NCBI RefSeq assembly: GCF_003387075.1 | Contig: NZ_QUMQ01000001.1 | Span: forward strand, 2,356,001 to 2,420,000 | Origin: Asanoa ferruginea | GTDB lineage: Bacteria > Actinomycetota > Actinomycetes > Mycobacteriales > Micromonosporaceae | Direction: 5' to 3' | Length of the DNA: 64,000 nt | Shown here: piece by piece, positions 16,484 to 25,028 of the stretch | How positions within the stretch are numbered: the first letter of the stretch is position 1 | Layout: every line of letters starts with the position of its first letter | Notes under the pieces: generated by a model | Seen by the model: the letters and a program-made list of their open reading frames with translations, nothing else | Database searches by the model: none | Told to the model about the DNA's origin: nothing | Made by a program: the position numbers and the translations under genes

Positions 16484-17718
16484 GGGCGTTCTCCTGGGAG
16501 TAGCGGCAACGGTACGAACGGTACCCGCGCGCCCACCTCGCCGGAGGTGCCCGGCGCGATCGCCGCGAAGCCGTGTGCCCTCGCCAGCCCCCGCAGCATC
16601 GCCGAACCGACGTGCCGCACCGGCCGCGCCGACCCCGTGGTGGCATCGACGTGCACCAGCGCGAGATGTGTGTAGTCACCCCGCCCCGGCACCGGCTCGG
16701 CCAGCACGACCGTCCCCAGCGTCGGCATCGGCCGCCCGCGCAACCCGGCGAGCAGCGGCTCCACCAGCGAGGCGAGCGCCACCAGCGCCGACTGCGGGTT
16801 GCCGGGCAGCCCGGCGATGAACCGGGCCCGCCCGTCGTCGCCGGTGATCCGGGCGACCAGCATCGGGAAGCCGGGACGCACCGCGACGGTGTTGACCAGA
16901 TAGGACGCACCGAGCGCGGCGAGAGCGGGGTGCAGGTGGTCGACCGGCCCGTGCATGGTGCCGCCGGTGGTGCAGACCAGGTCGCTCTCCGCGAGCGCCG
17001 AACGGATCGCGGCCACGTGCGCCTCGAGGGTGTCTTCGACCGGGCCGACCACGGCCCCGGGAGCCACCGCACAGCCGTAGCGGCGGAGCAGGGCGGGCAC
17101 GTTCGGGCCGAGCGCGTCGCGGACCCGACCGTCGCCGGGCGGCCCCTGGGTGAGCAGTTCGTCGCCGAAGATCCGCAGAGCGGCACGCGGGCGCGGGTGC
17201 ACGGCGAGCTTGTCGTAGCCGCAGGACGCCGCGAGCCCGAGCACCCCTGGGTCGACCGGCGTGCCCGCTGGGACGAGCAGTTCGCCGACCTCGGCCTCCT
17301 CACCGGTCCGGCGCCACTCGACCGTCTCGCGTAACTGCCCGGTGACCCGGCCGTCGGCGGTGCGGGTCGACTCTTCGACCCGGAGCACGGCGTCGGCACC
17401 GGTTGGCAGCATCCCGCCGGTGGCGATCTCAACCGCGGTGCCGTCTTCGCGCAGCGGCTCGGGGGAGTTGCCAGCGAGCACCTTGCCGACCAGCGTCCAC
17501 GGCGCCGGGCCGCGGACGGCGTAGCCATCCACACTCGACGTCGGGAAGGCCGGCAGCGCGGTCAGCGTGACCAGGTCATGCGCGAGGGTCAGCCCGTCGG
17601 CGTGGTCGACCAGCACGTCGACCGGGGGCAGCAGGGCCGCGCGACCGGCCTCGTACATCAACGTGCGGGCCCGGTCCCAGGCGGTCGGAGCGGTGGTCGC
17701 GACGGTTTCGGCGGTCAC
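16480..17718 (-). CDS. moeA: Molybdopterin molybdenumtransferase MoeA
   Basis: A 412-aa protein that inserts molybdate into adenylylated molybdopterin. Visible features are LPAFPTSSVDGYAVRG (the conserved SxxDGYA loop), EIATGGMLPTGADAVLRVEE, VVGPVEDTLEAHVAAIRSAL, the MoCF-domain LVCTTGGTMHGPVDHLHPAL, and the C-terminal GLPGNPQSALVALASLVEPL. Family members usually have TTGGxSxGxxD; here the loop reads TTGGTMHGPVD, a variant of the usual motif. The length is normal. It lies 91 bp after mogA and overlaps moaE by 4 bp. Confidence 0.94.
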   Translation of the reverse strand: MTAETVATTAPTAWDRARTLMYEAGRAALLPPVDVLVDHADGLTLAHDLVTLTALPAFPTSSVDGYAVRGPAPWTLVGKVLAGNSPEPLREDGTAVEIATGGMLPTGADAVLRVEESTRTADGRVTGQLRETVEWRRTGEEAEVGELLVPAGTPVDPGVLGLAASCGYDKLAVHPRPRAALRIFGDELLTQGPPGDGRVRDALGPNVPALLRRYGCAVAPGAVVGPVEDTLEAHVAAIRSALAESDLVCTTGGTMHGPVDHLHPALAALGASYLVNTVAVRPGFPMLVARITGDDGRARFIAGLPGNPQSALVALASLVEPLLAGLRGRPMPTLGTVVLAEPVPGRGDYTHLALVHVDATTGSARPVRHVGSAMLRGLARAHGFAAIAPGTSGEVGARVPFVPLPLLPGERP

Positions 17719-17809
17719 CCTGCGAGCCTATCGCCGATCATGGCGGCCGGACCGGTCCGCCGGGCATGCCCCGGTAGGCGGTGCCCTGTGCGGGCAGGGT
17801 CAATCCGAC

Positions 17810-18295
17810 CTAGATGTCGGAGCCGGGGTGATCTCCGCCGCGGAGCTGGTCGACGGCGTGCACCAGGATCGGGCCGAGCACGGCGAGGCCGTCGCGGGCG
17901 CCGCCCTTCGAGCCGGGCAGGTTGATCACCAGCGTGCGGCCGGCTACGCCGGCGACCCCGCGGGACAGCGCCGCGGCCGGGATCTTGTCGCGGCTGTGCG
18001 CCCGGATCGCCTCGGCGATGCCCGGCACCTCGTAGTCGAGCAGCACCTTGGTCACCTCGGGCGTCTGGTCGGTCGGATTGATGCCGGTGCCACCGCTGGT
18101 GACCACCACCTCGATGCCTTCGGCGATCGACATCCGCAACGCCTGGGCGACCGGCTCGCCGTCGGGCACCACGATCGGGTCGCCGACCTCGCAGCCGATC
18201 TCGCGCAGGCCGTCGACCAGGATCGGCCCGCTGGTGTCGGCGTAGACGCCGGCGGCGGCCCGGTTGGACGCCACGATGACGCGGGCCCTGATCAC
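17810..18295 (-). CDS. mogA: Molybdopterin adenylyltransferase MogA/MoaB-type
   Basis: A 161-aa protein from GTG 18295 (VIRARVIVASNRAAAGVYAD), which forms a GTGA overlap with the moaC stop; an ATG at 18316 would add 7 residues. It has the MoCF fold with DTSGPILVDGLREIG, the substrate loop VVTSGGTGINPTDQTPEV (TSGGTG) and LVINLPGSKGGARDGL (PGSxxG). It adenylates molybdopterin before metal insertion by MoeA. It is the second gene of the moaC operon. Confidence 0.93.
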   Translation of the reverse strand: MIRARVIVASNRAAAGVYADTSGPILVDGLREIGCEVGDPIVVPDGEPVAQALRMSIAEGIEVVVTSGGTGINPTDQTPEVTKVLLDYEVPGIAEAIRAHSRDKIPAAALSRGVAGVAGRTLVINLPGSKGGARDGLAVLGPILVHAVDQLRGGDHPGSDI

Positions 18296-18777
18296 TGCTC
18301 GCCCTCCCTGGTCCACAGGCCGGTCTTGCCACCTTCTTTGCGCAGCACCCGTACGTCGGTGATGGACGCGGCCGGGTCAACGGCCTTGACCATGTCGACC
18401 AGCGCCAGACCGGCGGTGGCGACGGCGGTCAGGGCCTCCATCTCGACGCCGGTGCGGTCGGCCGTGCGGGTCACGGCGGTGATCTCGACGGTCGTCTCGC
18501 CGAGCGCGAAGTCGACGGTCACGCCGGTCAGCGCGATGGGGTGGCAGAGCGGCACGATGTCAGGCGTCTTCTTGGCGCCCATGATGCCGGCGATCCGGGC
18601 CACCGCCAGCGCGTCGCCCTTGGGCAGGCCGTCGCGGCGGAGCAGATCGATCACTTCGGCGGTGGTGCGGAGCTGGCCGGCGGCGGTGGCGCGCCGGGCG
18701 GAGACGTCTTTCGCGGAGACATCGACCATGCGGGCCGCCCCGCTCTCGTCGACATGCGTCAGGTTGGTCTCAGCCAC
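18292..18777 (-). CDS. moaC: Cyclic pyranopterin monophosphate synthase MoaC
   Basis: A 161-aa protein. MoaC converts 3',8-cyclo-GTP, the MoaA product, to cPMP. Conserved segments are LTHVDESGAARMVDVSAKD, ARIAGIMGAKKTPDIVPLCH (KKTPxLIPLCHP-type), ITAVTRTADRTGVEMEALTA and ALVDMVKAVDP, with the catalytic Lys in VRVLRKEGGKTGLW. It heads the minus-strand operon moaC-mogA-moeA-moaE. The likely promoter lies just upstream in an A/T-richer stretch. Confidence 0.96.
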   Translation of the reverse strand: MAETNLTHVDESGAARMVDVSAKDVSARRATAAGQLRTTAEVIDLLRRDGLPKGDALAVARIAGIMGAKKTPDIVPLCHPIALTGVTVDFALGETTVEITAVTRTADRTGVEMEALTAVATAGLALVDMVKAVDPAASITDVRVLRKEGGKTGLWTREGEQ

Positions 18778-19458
18778 GCTCTGAGCCTATCGGTGCCAGC
18801 CCGACACCGTGCGGCACGGACGCTTCCCTGCTCAGTTATATCGAACTCGTAGTATCGCACAAATTTTGTCCGCCTCTTACACGGTTTGCTTAATGCATCA
18901 GGGAATGGGGCACGCGGCTATTCGTGACTGCCACATGGTGCATGGCCTGTCGACCGACCGGCTACGCAGAGTGGCACTTCGATGTGTTGACGCAGGCAAT
19001 TCATCCGGGCTTATGGGGGTTTGTCGAAGTATGCAGATGCGGAGCGTTGACATAAGTCACGTGACCGGGGGTGGTCCCTTACCGCTTCTGGTCAGACAAT
19101 ATCGGGGGCGGCCCATTGCCCACGCACCGCACACAATCGCTGACCGCACGCGCACTCTCGCTTTCGGACAAGCCTTCGGACCGAATAGTACAAACCGCAC
19201 TTGGGCGAATGCGCTGCGCATTCATGTGAGAACAGATCGTGACAAATCCTCGTATGGTTAGCGAATGCTGCTCATATCGACATTTCTCGGTTCAAATCCT
19301 GCGAATCACAACCTACGCTGATCGCAACACCGGAACAAGCCGGCAGACGAGAGCGGAGCGGGCCATGCGCAGTGGCGAGTGGGGCTGAGCCCAGAAACAA
19401 ATAGGTCACGGTCCGGTATGCTGACGTCACTCGTGCGCGTCACTCCGATGGGGATCGA
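18778..19458. other. 681-bp low-GC intergenic region
   Basis: The spacer between the divergent moaC operon and the GGDEF-EAL gene. Its base composition is visibly less GC-rich than the surrounding genes. The one longish frame (18809-19261, plus) gives a Cys/Arg-rich translation with no recognisable domain and no good ribosome-binding site, so I do not call it a gene. A TTGACA hexamer occurs at 19045-19050, but no convincing -10 follows. It must hold the promoters of both flanking units; nothing else is recognised. Confidence 0.55.
18835..18862 (-). promoter_or_regulatory. Candidate sigma-70-type promoter of the moaC operon
   Basis: On the minus strand, TTGTGC (18862-18857) and TATAAC (18840-18835) are separated by 16 bp and lie about 58 bp before the moaC ATG. 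The -10 matches TATAAT in 5 of 6 positions, the -35 only in 3 of 6. The local sequence is unusually A/T-rich for this genome. Confidence 0.4.
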
Positions 19459-21987
19459 TTGACCGACGAACAGAAGGCACACCACAACGCGACCGATCGG
19501 CAGCTACGGCTGCTCGTCGGTCTCGTGGTGTTTGTGGCATTAGTCGCGCTCATTTTCTCGATCCACGCCATCGCGACCGGCCTCGTCAACACGCCGCCGC
19601 TGGTGGCGATTGCCGCGCTCGCCCTCGCTGCCACCGCGTCGACCAGCGCCGTGGTCAACGTGCGGGTGAACGCCACCAAGTTCGGCCAATCGTGGACCGA
19701 CATCGTCATCCTCGTCGCGCTCACCGTCATGCCGCCTCCTTGGGTGGTCGTGAGCACGGCCGTCGGCATCGTGATCGGCCGGTTCCTGGCTCGAGTAAGC
19801 CCCCTCAAGGTGGCCTTCGGCACCGGCAAGGACACTATTTGCGCGGCAGCCGGCGGACTTGTCGCATATGCAACGGGCGCACATTTCGTTCAAGGTGAGC
19901 CGCAATTCCATCTCACCACGCTGTTTCTCATGCTCCTGGCGGTGACATTCACCGACGAGTTGCTTATCAACCCGGTCATCTCGTTGGCGACGCAGACGCC
20001 ATTGAGTCAACAGATCCGCCGGCATCTCGACATCCGCCTCGGATTCCTCGCCGCCCGCCTGATCGTCGCGTTCTTTGTCGTCTGGCTGCTGTCGGTCAAC
20101 CACGATGCGCAGCTGCTACTTGTGGTTCCGTTGCTCATCTTGACCATGCACCTCTGGTACCTCTCGCGGATCCGTAAACGCGACGAACGCATTTCCTGGC
20201 AAGGCCTCGCCACCTCCGCAGAAGCGCTTAACGACGTCGACCTCGATCGCGTCATGGCGGTCGCGGTCGAATGGGCGCCCAGTCTTTTCTCCGCTGACAG
20301 TGCGGAGGTCGAGGTCTTCCACACCGATCAACCCAAGGTGGTCCGCGGCACTGCGGGCAAAGTCGCCCTCGAGGGGGCGTGGCCAGCCGACGCGTTCGTA
20401 ATAACGACCGTGCTGGAAGGGCGCACAGACCGGCGTCCGATCGGTGAGTTCCGGCTCCGGTTCCGCGGCCCGGTCACCCTCAACGAGATGGAGAACTACA
20501 AGCTCCGCACGTTCGCATCGGCGTTGAACACAGCCCTCCACAACGCGACGGCCTACGCCGAACTCGAACGCATCGCGATCGTGCACGCGCACGACGCCGC
20601 GCATGACGCGCTTACCGGGCTGGCCAACCGCCGGCAACTGATCGACCAGGGCCAGAAGAAGATCGCCGAAGGCCACTCCGACGGTGTTATCGCGCTCCTG
20701 CTGCTCGACCTCAACCACTTCAAGGAAGTCAACGACACGCTTGGCCACGCCGCCGGCGACCAGGTATTGAAGGTGGTGGCCGACCGCCTCAAGAGCGCCG
20801 CGCGACCGGCCGACCTCGTGTCCCGCCTCGGTGGTGACGAGTTCGCGGTGTTGCTGACCGGCCTGCCGGCGCCGGCCGTCGCCACACACCGGTCCGAGGG
20901 TCTGATCGCCGTGCTGCACGAGTCGATCGAGGTCGAGGGCATGCAGATCAGCGTCGAGGCCAGTGGTGGCATCGCGACGGCGCCGAGCACCGGTGGCATC
21001 GCTGAGTTGTTGCGCCGGGCCGACGTCGCGATGTACCAGGCCAAGCGCTCCGGCCAGCGGATCGCCACCTACTCGCACGCCCGCGACACCGCTGACATCG
21101 GGCGCTTCGCGATCACCGGCAGCATGTCGAGCGCGGTCGCTGACGGCACGCTCACCGTCGACTTTCAGCCGATCGTCGACCTGGCCAACGGTGAGGTGCT
21201 CGCCGCCGAGGCGCTGGCCCGCTGGCACCACCCCGACCACGGCACCGTCGACCCCTTGCGGTTCCTGGAGACGGTCGAGCGCAGCGGGCTGTTGCCGGCG
21301 TTCGCCGAGGCCGTTCTCGATCAAGCGCTGCTCGCCTGCGTCTCGTGGCGGGAGGCCGGCTTCGACCTGCCCGTCGCGGTCAACGTCGCACCCCGCAGCC
21401 TGCTCGACCCGCGCTTCCCGGGCTCGGTGATGACCCGGCTGCGCACCCACGACCTGCCGCCCGACCGGCTCATCCTGGAGCTCACCGAGACGCTGACGAT
21501 CAGCCAGCTCGAGGTCGTCGACCAGGTCCTCGGCCGGTTCCGCGACGAGGGCGTCCGGCTCGCGCTCGACGACTTCGGCACCGGCTACTCGTCGCTGTCG
21601 GTGTTGTCGCGGATCCCCGTGCACGAGCTGAAGATCGACAGCGAGTTCGTCACCGCGATGGAAACCTCGCCGGAGGCGGGCGCGGTCATCCGGTCCACCG
21701 TCGATCTCGGCCGCAGCCTCAACCTCGCGGTGGTGGCCGAGGGCGTCGACAGCGAGCCGCAGCGCCGCGCGCTCTGGGAGATGGGCTGCACCGCCGGCCA
21801 GGGGCACCTGTTCGCCCGGCCGATGACCGCCGCCCGGCTGCTCGCGGCGCTGCACCGCGGCTCCGGCGGCCGGCCGGGGATGCTAGCGCCGGCCCTGCAC
21901 GACGAGGGCGCGGTGATCCGGCTCAGCCCGCACCGGCGACCGGTGCCACGACAGCGCAGCGAGCGTTTGCCACACTTGGGCGGATGA
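19459..21987 (+). CDS. Membrane GGDEF-EAL bifunctional c-di-GMP protein
   Basis: An 842-aa protein from TTG 19459 (LTDEQKAHHNATDRQLRLL); the nearby ATG frame stops at once, so TTG is the only sensible start. About seven membrane segments span residues 12-235, then comes a GAF/PAS-like region (about 250-370). The GGDEF domain has DALTGLANRRQL, LLLLDLNHFKEVNDTLGHAA and intact GGDEF (458-462), with the allosteric I-site RPAD five residues upstream. The EAL domain (about 560-820) has EALARW (Glu584), VNVAP, LILELTET, ALDDFGTGYSSL, LKID and VVAEGVD, all catalytic residues present. It may therefore both make and degrade c-di-GMP. Its stop overlaps (ATGA) the start of the following GT87-like gene, implying coupled translation. 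Confidence 0.92.
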   Translation: MTDEQKAHHNATDRQLRLLVGLVVFVALVALIFSIHAIATGLVNTPPLVAIAALALAATASTSAVVNVRVNATKFGQSWTDIVILVALTVMPPPWVVVSTAVGIVIGRFLARVSPLKVAFGTGKDTICAAAGGLVAYATGAHFVQGEPQFHLTTLFLMLLAVTFTDELLINPVISLATQTPLSQQIRRHLDIRLGFLAARLIVAFFVVWLLSVNHDAQLLLVVPLLILTMHLWYLSRIRKRDERISWQGLATSAEALNDVDLDRVMAVAVEWAPSLFSADSAEVEVFHTDQPKVVRGTAGKVALEGAWPADAFVITTVLEGRTDRRPIGEFRLRFRGPVTLNEMENYKLRTFASALNTALHNATAYAELERIAIVHAHDAAHDALTGLANRRQLIDQGQKKIAEGHSDGVIALLLLDLNHFKEVNDTLGHAAGDQVLKVVADRLKSAARPADLVSRLGGDEFAVLLTGLPAPAVATHRSEGLIAVLHESIEVEGMQISVEASGGIATAPSTGGIAELLRRADVAMYQAKRSGQRIATYSHARDTADIGRFAITGSMSSAVADGTLTVDFQPIVDLANGEVLAAEALARWHHPDHGTVDPLRFLETVERSGLLPAFAEAVLDQALLACVSWREAGFDLPVAVNVAPRSLLDPRFPGSVMTRLRTHDLPPDRLILELTETLTISQLEVVDQVLGRFRDEGVRLALDDFGTGYSSLSVLSRIPVHELKIDSEFVTAMETSPEAGAVIRSTVDLGRSLNLAVVAEGVDSEPQRRALWEMGCTAGQGHLFARPMTAARLLAALHRGSGGRPGMLAPALHDEGAVIRLSPHRRPVPRQRSERLPHLGG

Positions 21988-23237
21988 TCCCCTGGTCTCG
22001 GCTCGACCGGGCGGCCGGCGGCCTGGCGTTCGACCTCGGGCTCTACACGCTGTCCGCCGGCTTCGCCGTGGTCACCGCGTTGACCTCCACGCTGTTGCCA
22101 CACCGGGCCTGGGGTGCCGTCGCGGCCGTTGGCTACGCCGTCGCGGCGGTCGCCGTGCTGGTGCAGTGGCTGGCCGGCAACCGCGACCCGCGACTGCGGG
22201 CGGCGATCACCGGTGTCGCCTGGGTCGCGACCGCCTGGGTGCCGATGCTGATCCAGTGCGTCGAGCGGGCGGGCGGCCGCACCGACCGGGCGCAGGAAGA
22301 GGTGCTGGTCGTCGAAGACGGCGGCATCCGGCTGCTGCACCACGGCACGCCCTACCTCTCCGACGGCACGATCGCCGGGCTGCCCGCCGACGAACGGTTG
22401 CTCGGCTACCTCCCGTACCAACCAGGCATGGCGCTCTTCGGTCTGCCCCGCGCGATCGCGGGGAGCGCCTGGTGGACGGACGCCCGGATCTGGTTCCTGG
22501 TGGTCACCGTGGCCGCGCTCGCGATCGCGATCGCGCTGGTCCGCGGCCCGCACCTGCTGCGCGCCGTGCAGCTCACCACGGTGCTGCCGATCTGCGCGCT
22601 GGCCATCGCGACCGGTGGCGATGACATTCCGGTGCTCGCGCTCTGCCTGCTGTCGCTGGCGTTGTGCGCGCGAGAGCGGTGGGCCTGGGCCGGTGTCGTC
22701 GCGGGGCTGGCCGGCGCGCTCAAGCTGTTCGCGCTGCCGATCGTGGTGGTGCTGCTGATCCACGCGCTGACCCGGCGGCGCCTGCGTCCGTTCGCGCTCG
22801 GCGCGCTCGGCCTGCCGGTGCTCGCGCTCGTGCCGCCGTTGCTGCGTGACCCGGGCGCCCTGGTCGACAACGTGATCGGCTTCCCGCTCGGGCACGGGGT
22901 CGTGAGCAGCCCGGCGGCGTCGCCGTTTCCCGGGCAGCTGATCGCTTCCGGCCTGCCCGGTGGGCGGCTGATCGCCGCCGGCCTACTCGGGCTCGCCGGG
23001 GTGGTGATCGCGGTCTGGATCATCCGTCGCCCACCGCGGACCGCGGCCGCCGTTTCATTGATCAGCGGGTACGGGCTGCTGGCGGCGATCCTGTTGATGC
23101 CGTCGACCCGGTTCGGCTACCTGCTCTACCCGATCGCCCTGCTGGCCTGGGCGCCCGCGTTGCGGGATGCGGCCGCTCCGGCACCGCGCGATCGGGTGGA
23201 AGAGGCGACGGACGGGCGCGCGACGGCGTACACCTGA
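21984..23237 (+). CDS. GT87-like (DUF2029) membrane glycosyltransferase
   Basis: A 417-aa protein from ATG 21984, overlapping the GGDEF-EAL stop as ATGA. About ten membrane segments (such as VVTALTSTLLPHRAWGAVAA, WFLVVTVAALAIAIALV and ALGLPVLALVPPLL) frame a periplasmic loop containing DERLLGYLPYQPGMALFGLP, which resembles the YPPF loop of DUF2029 proteins. There is an intramembrane LAGALKLFALPIVVVLL (the GLAxxxKLxP pattern of the family). The donor and acceptor are unknown; polyprenol-phosphate sugars are usual for the clan. Coupling with the c-di-GMP enzyme suggests envelope or exopolysaccharide synthesis under second-messenger control (inference). Confidence 0.8.
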   Translation: MIPWSRLDRAAGGLAFDLGLYTLSAGFAVVTALTSTLLPHRAWGAVAAVGYAVAAVAVLVQWLAGNRDPRLRAAITGVAWVATAWVPMLIQCVERAGGRTDRAQEEVLVVEDGGIRLLHHGTPYLSDGTIAGLPADERLLGYLPYQPGMALFGLPRAIAGSAWWTDARIWFLVVTVAALAIAIALVRGPHLLRAVQLTTVLPICALAIATGGDDIPVLALCLLSLALCARERWAWAGVVAGLAGALKLFALPIVVVLLIHALTRRRLRPFALGALGLPVLALVPPLLRDPGALVDNVIGFPLGHGVVSSPAASPFPGQLIASGLPGGRLIAAGLLGLAGVVIAVWIIRRPPRTAAAVSLISGYGLLAAILLMPSTRFGYLLYPIALLAWAPALRDAAAPAPRDRVEEATDGRATAYT

Positions 23238-23241
23238 ATGG

Positions 23242-23898
23242 GTGGAGGGCTCGTTCCGTGACCGGGCATCGGCCGGCTTGGCTTTGGCCGAGGGATTGGC
23301 CGGCTACGCGTGGCGGCCCGAGGTCGTCGTTCTCGGGTTGGTGCGTGGCGGCATGCCGGTCGCCGCGGCGGTGGCCGCGCGGCTGGGTGTCGCGCTCGAC
23401 GTGCTGGTCATCCGCAAGCTCGGCGTGCCCTGGGCGCCCGAGGTCGCGTTCGGTGCGCTGGGGCCGGGCGGTGTCGCGGTGCGCAACGACGACGTGGCCG
23501 CACGGCTCGAGCAGCCCGACATCGAGCGGGTGCTGGCGCGAGAGGAAGCGGAGTTGGCGCGGCGCGAGGAGCGTTACCGGGCCGGCCGGCCGCCGCTGAC
23601 GTTGCGCGGCAAGGTCGCGGTGCTGGTCGACGACGGCCTGGCGACCGGCGCCACGGCGCGGGCGGCGGTCGCGGTGGCCCGCGCGCTCGATGCGGCACGG
23701 GTGGTGCTCGCCGTTCCGGTCGGCTCGGCGCGGGCGCTATCGGCACTGACACCGCTGGTCGACGAGCTGGTCTGTCCGGTGCGGCCGGAGCCGTTCGGTG
23801 CGGTGAGCCAGTTCTACGACGACTTCCACCAGGTCACCGACGGCGAGGTGGCGGCCGCGCTGCGCTCGGGCGACGTGCATCCACCCGGTACCGTCTAG
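23242..23898 (+). CDS. Predicted phosphoribosyltransferase (COG1926-like)
   Basis: A 218-aa protein from GTG 23242 (VEGSFRDRASAGLALAEGLA). It begins with the FRDRxxAGxxLAxxL pattern of COG1926 predicted phosphoribosyltransferases, then VVVLGLVRGGMPVAAAVA, ALDVLVIRKLGVPWAPEVAF, and the PRPP-binding loop VLVDDGLATGATARAA (about residues 129-144). The C-terminal part carries FYDDFHQVTDGEV, a conserved segment of the family. The natural base or substrate is unknown. It begins 4 bp after the preceding stop, so it is probably in the same transcript as the GGDEF-EAL/GT87 pair. Confidence 0.85.
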   Translation: MEGSFRDRASAGLALAEGLAGYAWRPEVVVLGLVRGGMPVAAAVAARLGVALDVLVIRKLGVPWAPEVAFGALGPGGVAVRNDDVAARLEQPDIERVLAREEAELARREERYRAGRPPLTLRGKVAVLVDDGLATGATARAAVAVARALDAARVVLAVPVGSARALSALTPLVDELVCPVRPEPFGAVSQFYDDFHQVTDGEVAAALRSGDVHPPGTV

Positions 23899-23900
23899 TG

Positions 23901-24290
23901 ATGCAGATGACCTGTCCGAAGTGTCGTGGCGAGATGCGAACCTACGAGCGCAGCGGCGTCACCGTCGACCAGTGCACCGAGTGCCGTGGAATTTTCCTCG
24001 ACCGCGGTGAGCTCGAGAAGCTCTTCGAGGCCGAGGCCAACTGGAACCGTCAGCAATCCGCACCTGGCGTGCCGGGCCAGCCGGTGGCGCCTGGTTACGC
24101 GCCTCCGCCGCCGCCCCCGCCGGGTGGGCACGGGCAGCCCGGTTATGGCCAGCCGAGCCACATGCCGCCGCCCCCGCCGGCGCATTACCCGCCGCAGCCG
24201 GCCTATGGGCAGCACGGCGGACAATACGGCTACCACGGCCACTACCGTCACAAGAAGCACAAGGGTTTCCTGGGCGAACTGTTCGACTGA
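23901..24290 (+). CDS. zf-TFIIB zinc-ribbon protein
   Basis: A 129-aa protein from ATG 23901, two bases after the phosphoribosyltransferase stop. The zinc ribbon is MTCPKCRGEMRTYERSGVTV then QCTECRGIFLDRGELEKLFE: two CxxC pairs and the GIFLDRGELEKL signature of zf-TFIIB domains. The rest is Pro/Gly/Tyr/His-rich low complexity (APPPPPPPGGHGQPGYGQP) ending in a basic-aromatic tail HKKHKGFLGELFD, where FLGELFD is a conserved C-terminal patch of the family. Function is unknown; a small nucleic-acid or protein adaptor is plausible. A strong terminator follows. Confidence 0.88.
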   Translation: MQMTCPKCRGEMRTYERSGVTVDQCTECRGIFLDRGELEKLFEAEANWNRQQSAPGVPGQPVAPGYAPPPPPPPGGHGQPGYGQPSHMPPPPPAHYPPQPAYGQHGGQYGYHGHYRHKKHKGFLGELFD

Positions 24291-24305
24291 CCGGCGATGC
24301 GCATG

Positions 24306-24345
24306 CGGGGGCCCGGTGGCCGATTGTCGGCTGCCGGGCCCCGCG
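24306..24345. terminator. Strong hairpin terminator
   Basis: A 16-bp stem (24308-24323 paired with 24327-24342, two G-T wobbles) with a 3-nt TTG loop, 15 bp after the zinc-ribbon gene stop. It separates that operon from the next plus-strand gene. Confidence 0.75.
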
Positions 24346-24365
24346 TCGCGTGAGATCGTCTAGTT

Positions 24366-25028
24366 ATGACGGCACCCGCTGGCGCGCTCGGCGACGCTTA
24401 CGACGCGGTCACTGCGACGGTGTTGCCGCTGACCGACGACGACCTGCTGCATGCGACCCGCTGTCGCGGCTGGGTGGTCGCCGATGTGCTGCTCCACCTG
24501 CTCGAAGACGCGCGGCGGGCGCTGGTGGCCTTCGTCAGCGCGGTGCCCGGTCCGTCTGATGTAGACCACGTGAGCTACTGGACGGGTGACGCCGTGGCCG
24601 GTCGACACAGTGCGTGGTTGACCCGGCGGGCGGCGAGTGCGTTCGAGCGGCCGTCGTCGATCGTGGCGCTGTGGGCCGAAACCGCGCCGGCGGCCGCGCG
24701 GGCGGCGGCCGCGGCCGACCCGGCGGCGTTCGTCGCGACCCAGGGGCACGTGCTGGCCGTGCCCGACTTCATCGCGACGCTGGTCACCGAGGCGGTCGTG
24801 CACCATCTCGATCTGAGCGTCGCGCTGCCGGCGCCGCCGGCACCACCCGCTTCCGCGCTCGCCGTCGCCGTGTCCACGATGGACGGTTTGCTCAGCGACG
24901 AGGTGGTCCGGCCGGCGACCTGGTCACCGACGGACTTTCTGCTCAAGGCCAGCGGCCGGGAGTCGTTGACGCAGCGCGATCGGCTCGCACTGGGCGAGGC
25001 GGCGGGCTGGTTTCCCCTTTTGTCCTAA
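24366..25028 (+). CDS. Maleylpyruvate isomerase N-terminal/DinB-type protein
   Basis: A 220-aa protein of the mycothiol-dependent maleylpyruvate isomerase/DinB superfamily. LLHATRCRGWVVADVLLHLL (about residues 28-47) matches the family motif (TRCxGWxVxDLLxHL) with the first metal His, and VTEAVVHHLDLSVAL (about 140-154) carries the HHxDL second site. The family includes mycothiol transferases and thiol-dependent isomerases in actinobacteria; the reaction here cannot be named. Its stop codon overlaps the dnaB stop by a few bases, tail to tail. Confidence 0.83.
   Translation: MTAPAGALGDAYDAVTATVLPLTDDDLLHATRCRGWVVADVLLHLLEDARRALVAFVSAVPGPSDVDHVSYWTGDAVAGRHSAWLTRRAASAFERPSSIVALWAETAPAAARAAAAADPAAFVATQGHVLAVPDFIATLVTEAVVHHLDLSVALPAPPAPPASALAVAVSTMDGLLSDEVVRPATWSPTDFLLKASGRESLTQRDRLALGEAAGWFPLLS

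Noticed and set aside
19056-19067. CACGTG palindrome in the moaC-GGDEF spacer as parS
   Set aside because: Only the central 8 of 14 positions match parS.
18809-19261. 150-aa plus-strand frame in the low-GC spacer
   Set aside because: No Shine-Dalgarno, no recognised domain, and composition unlike the genes around it.
19281-19305. tRNA T-arm-like sequence GGTTCAAATCC
   Set aside because: The stem around it does not pair and no acceptor, D or anticodon arm is found nearby.
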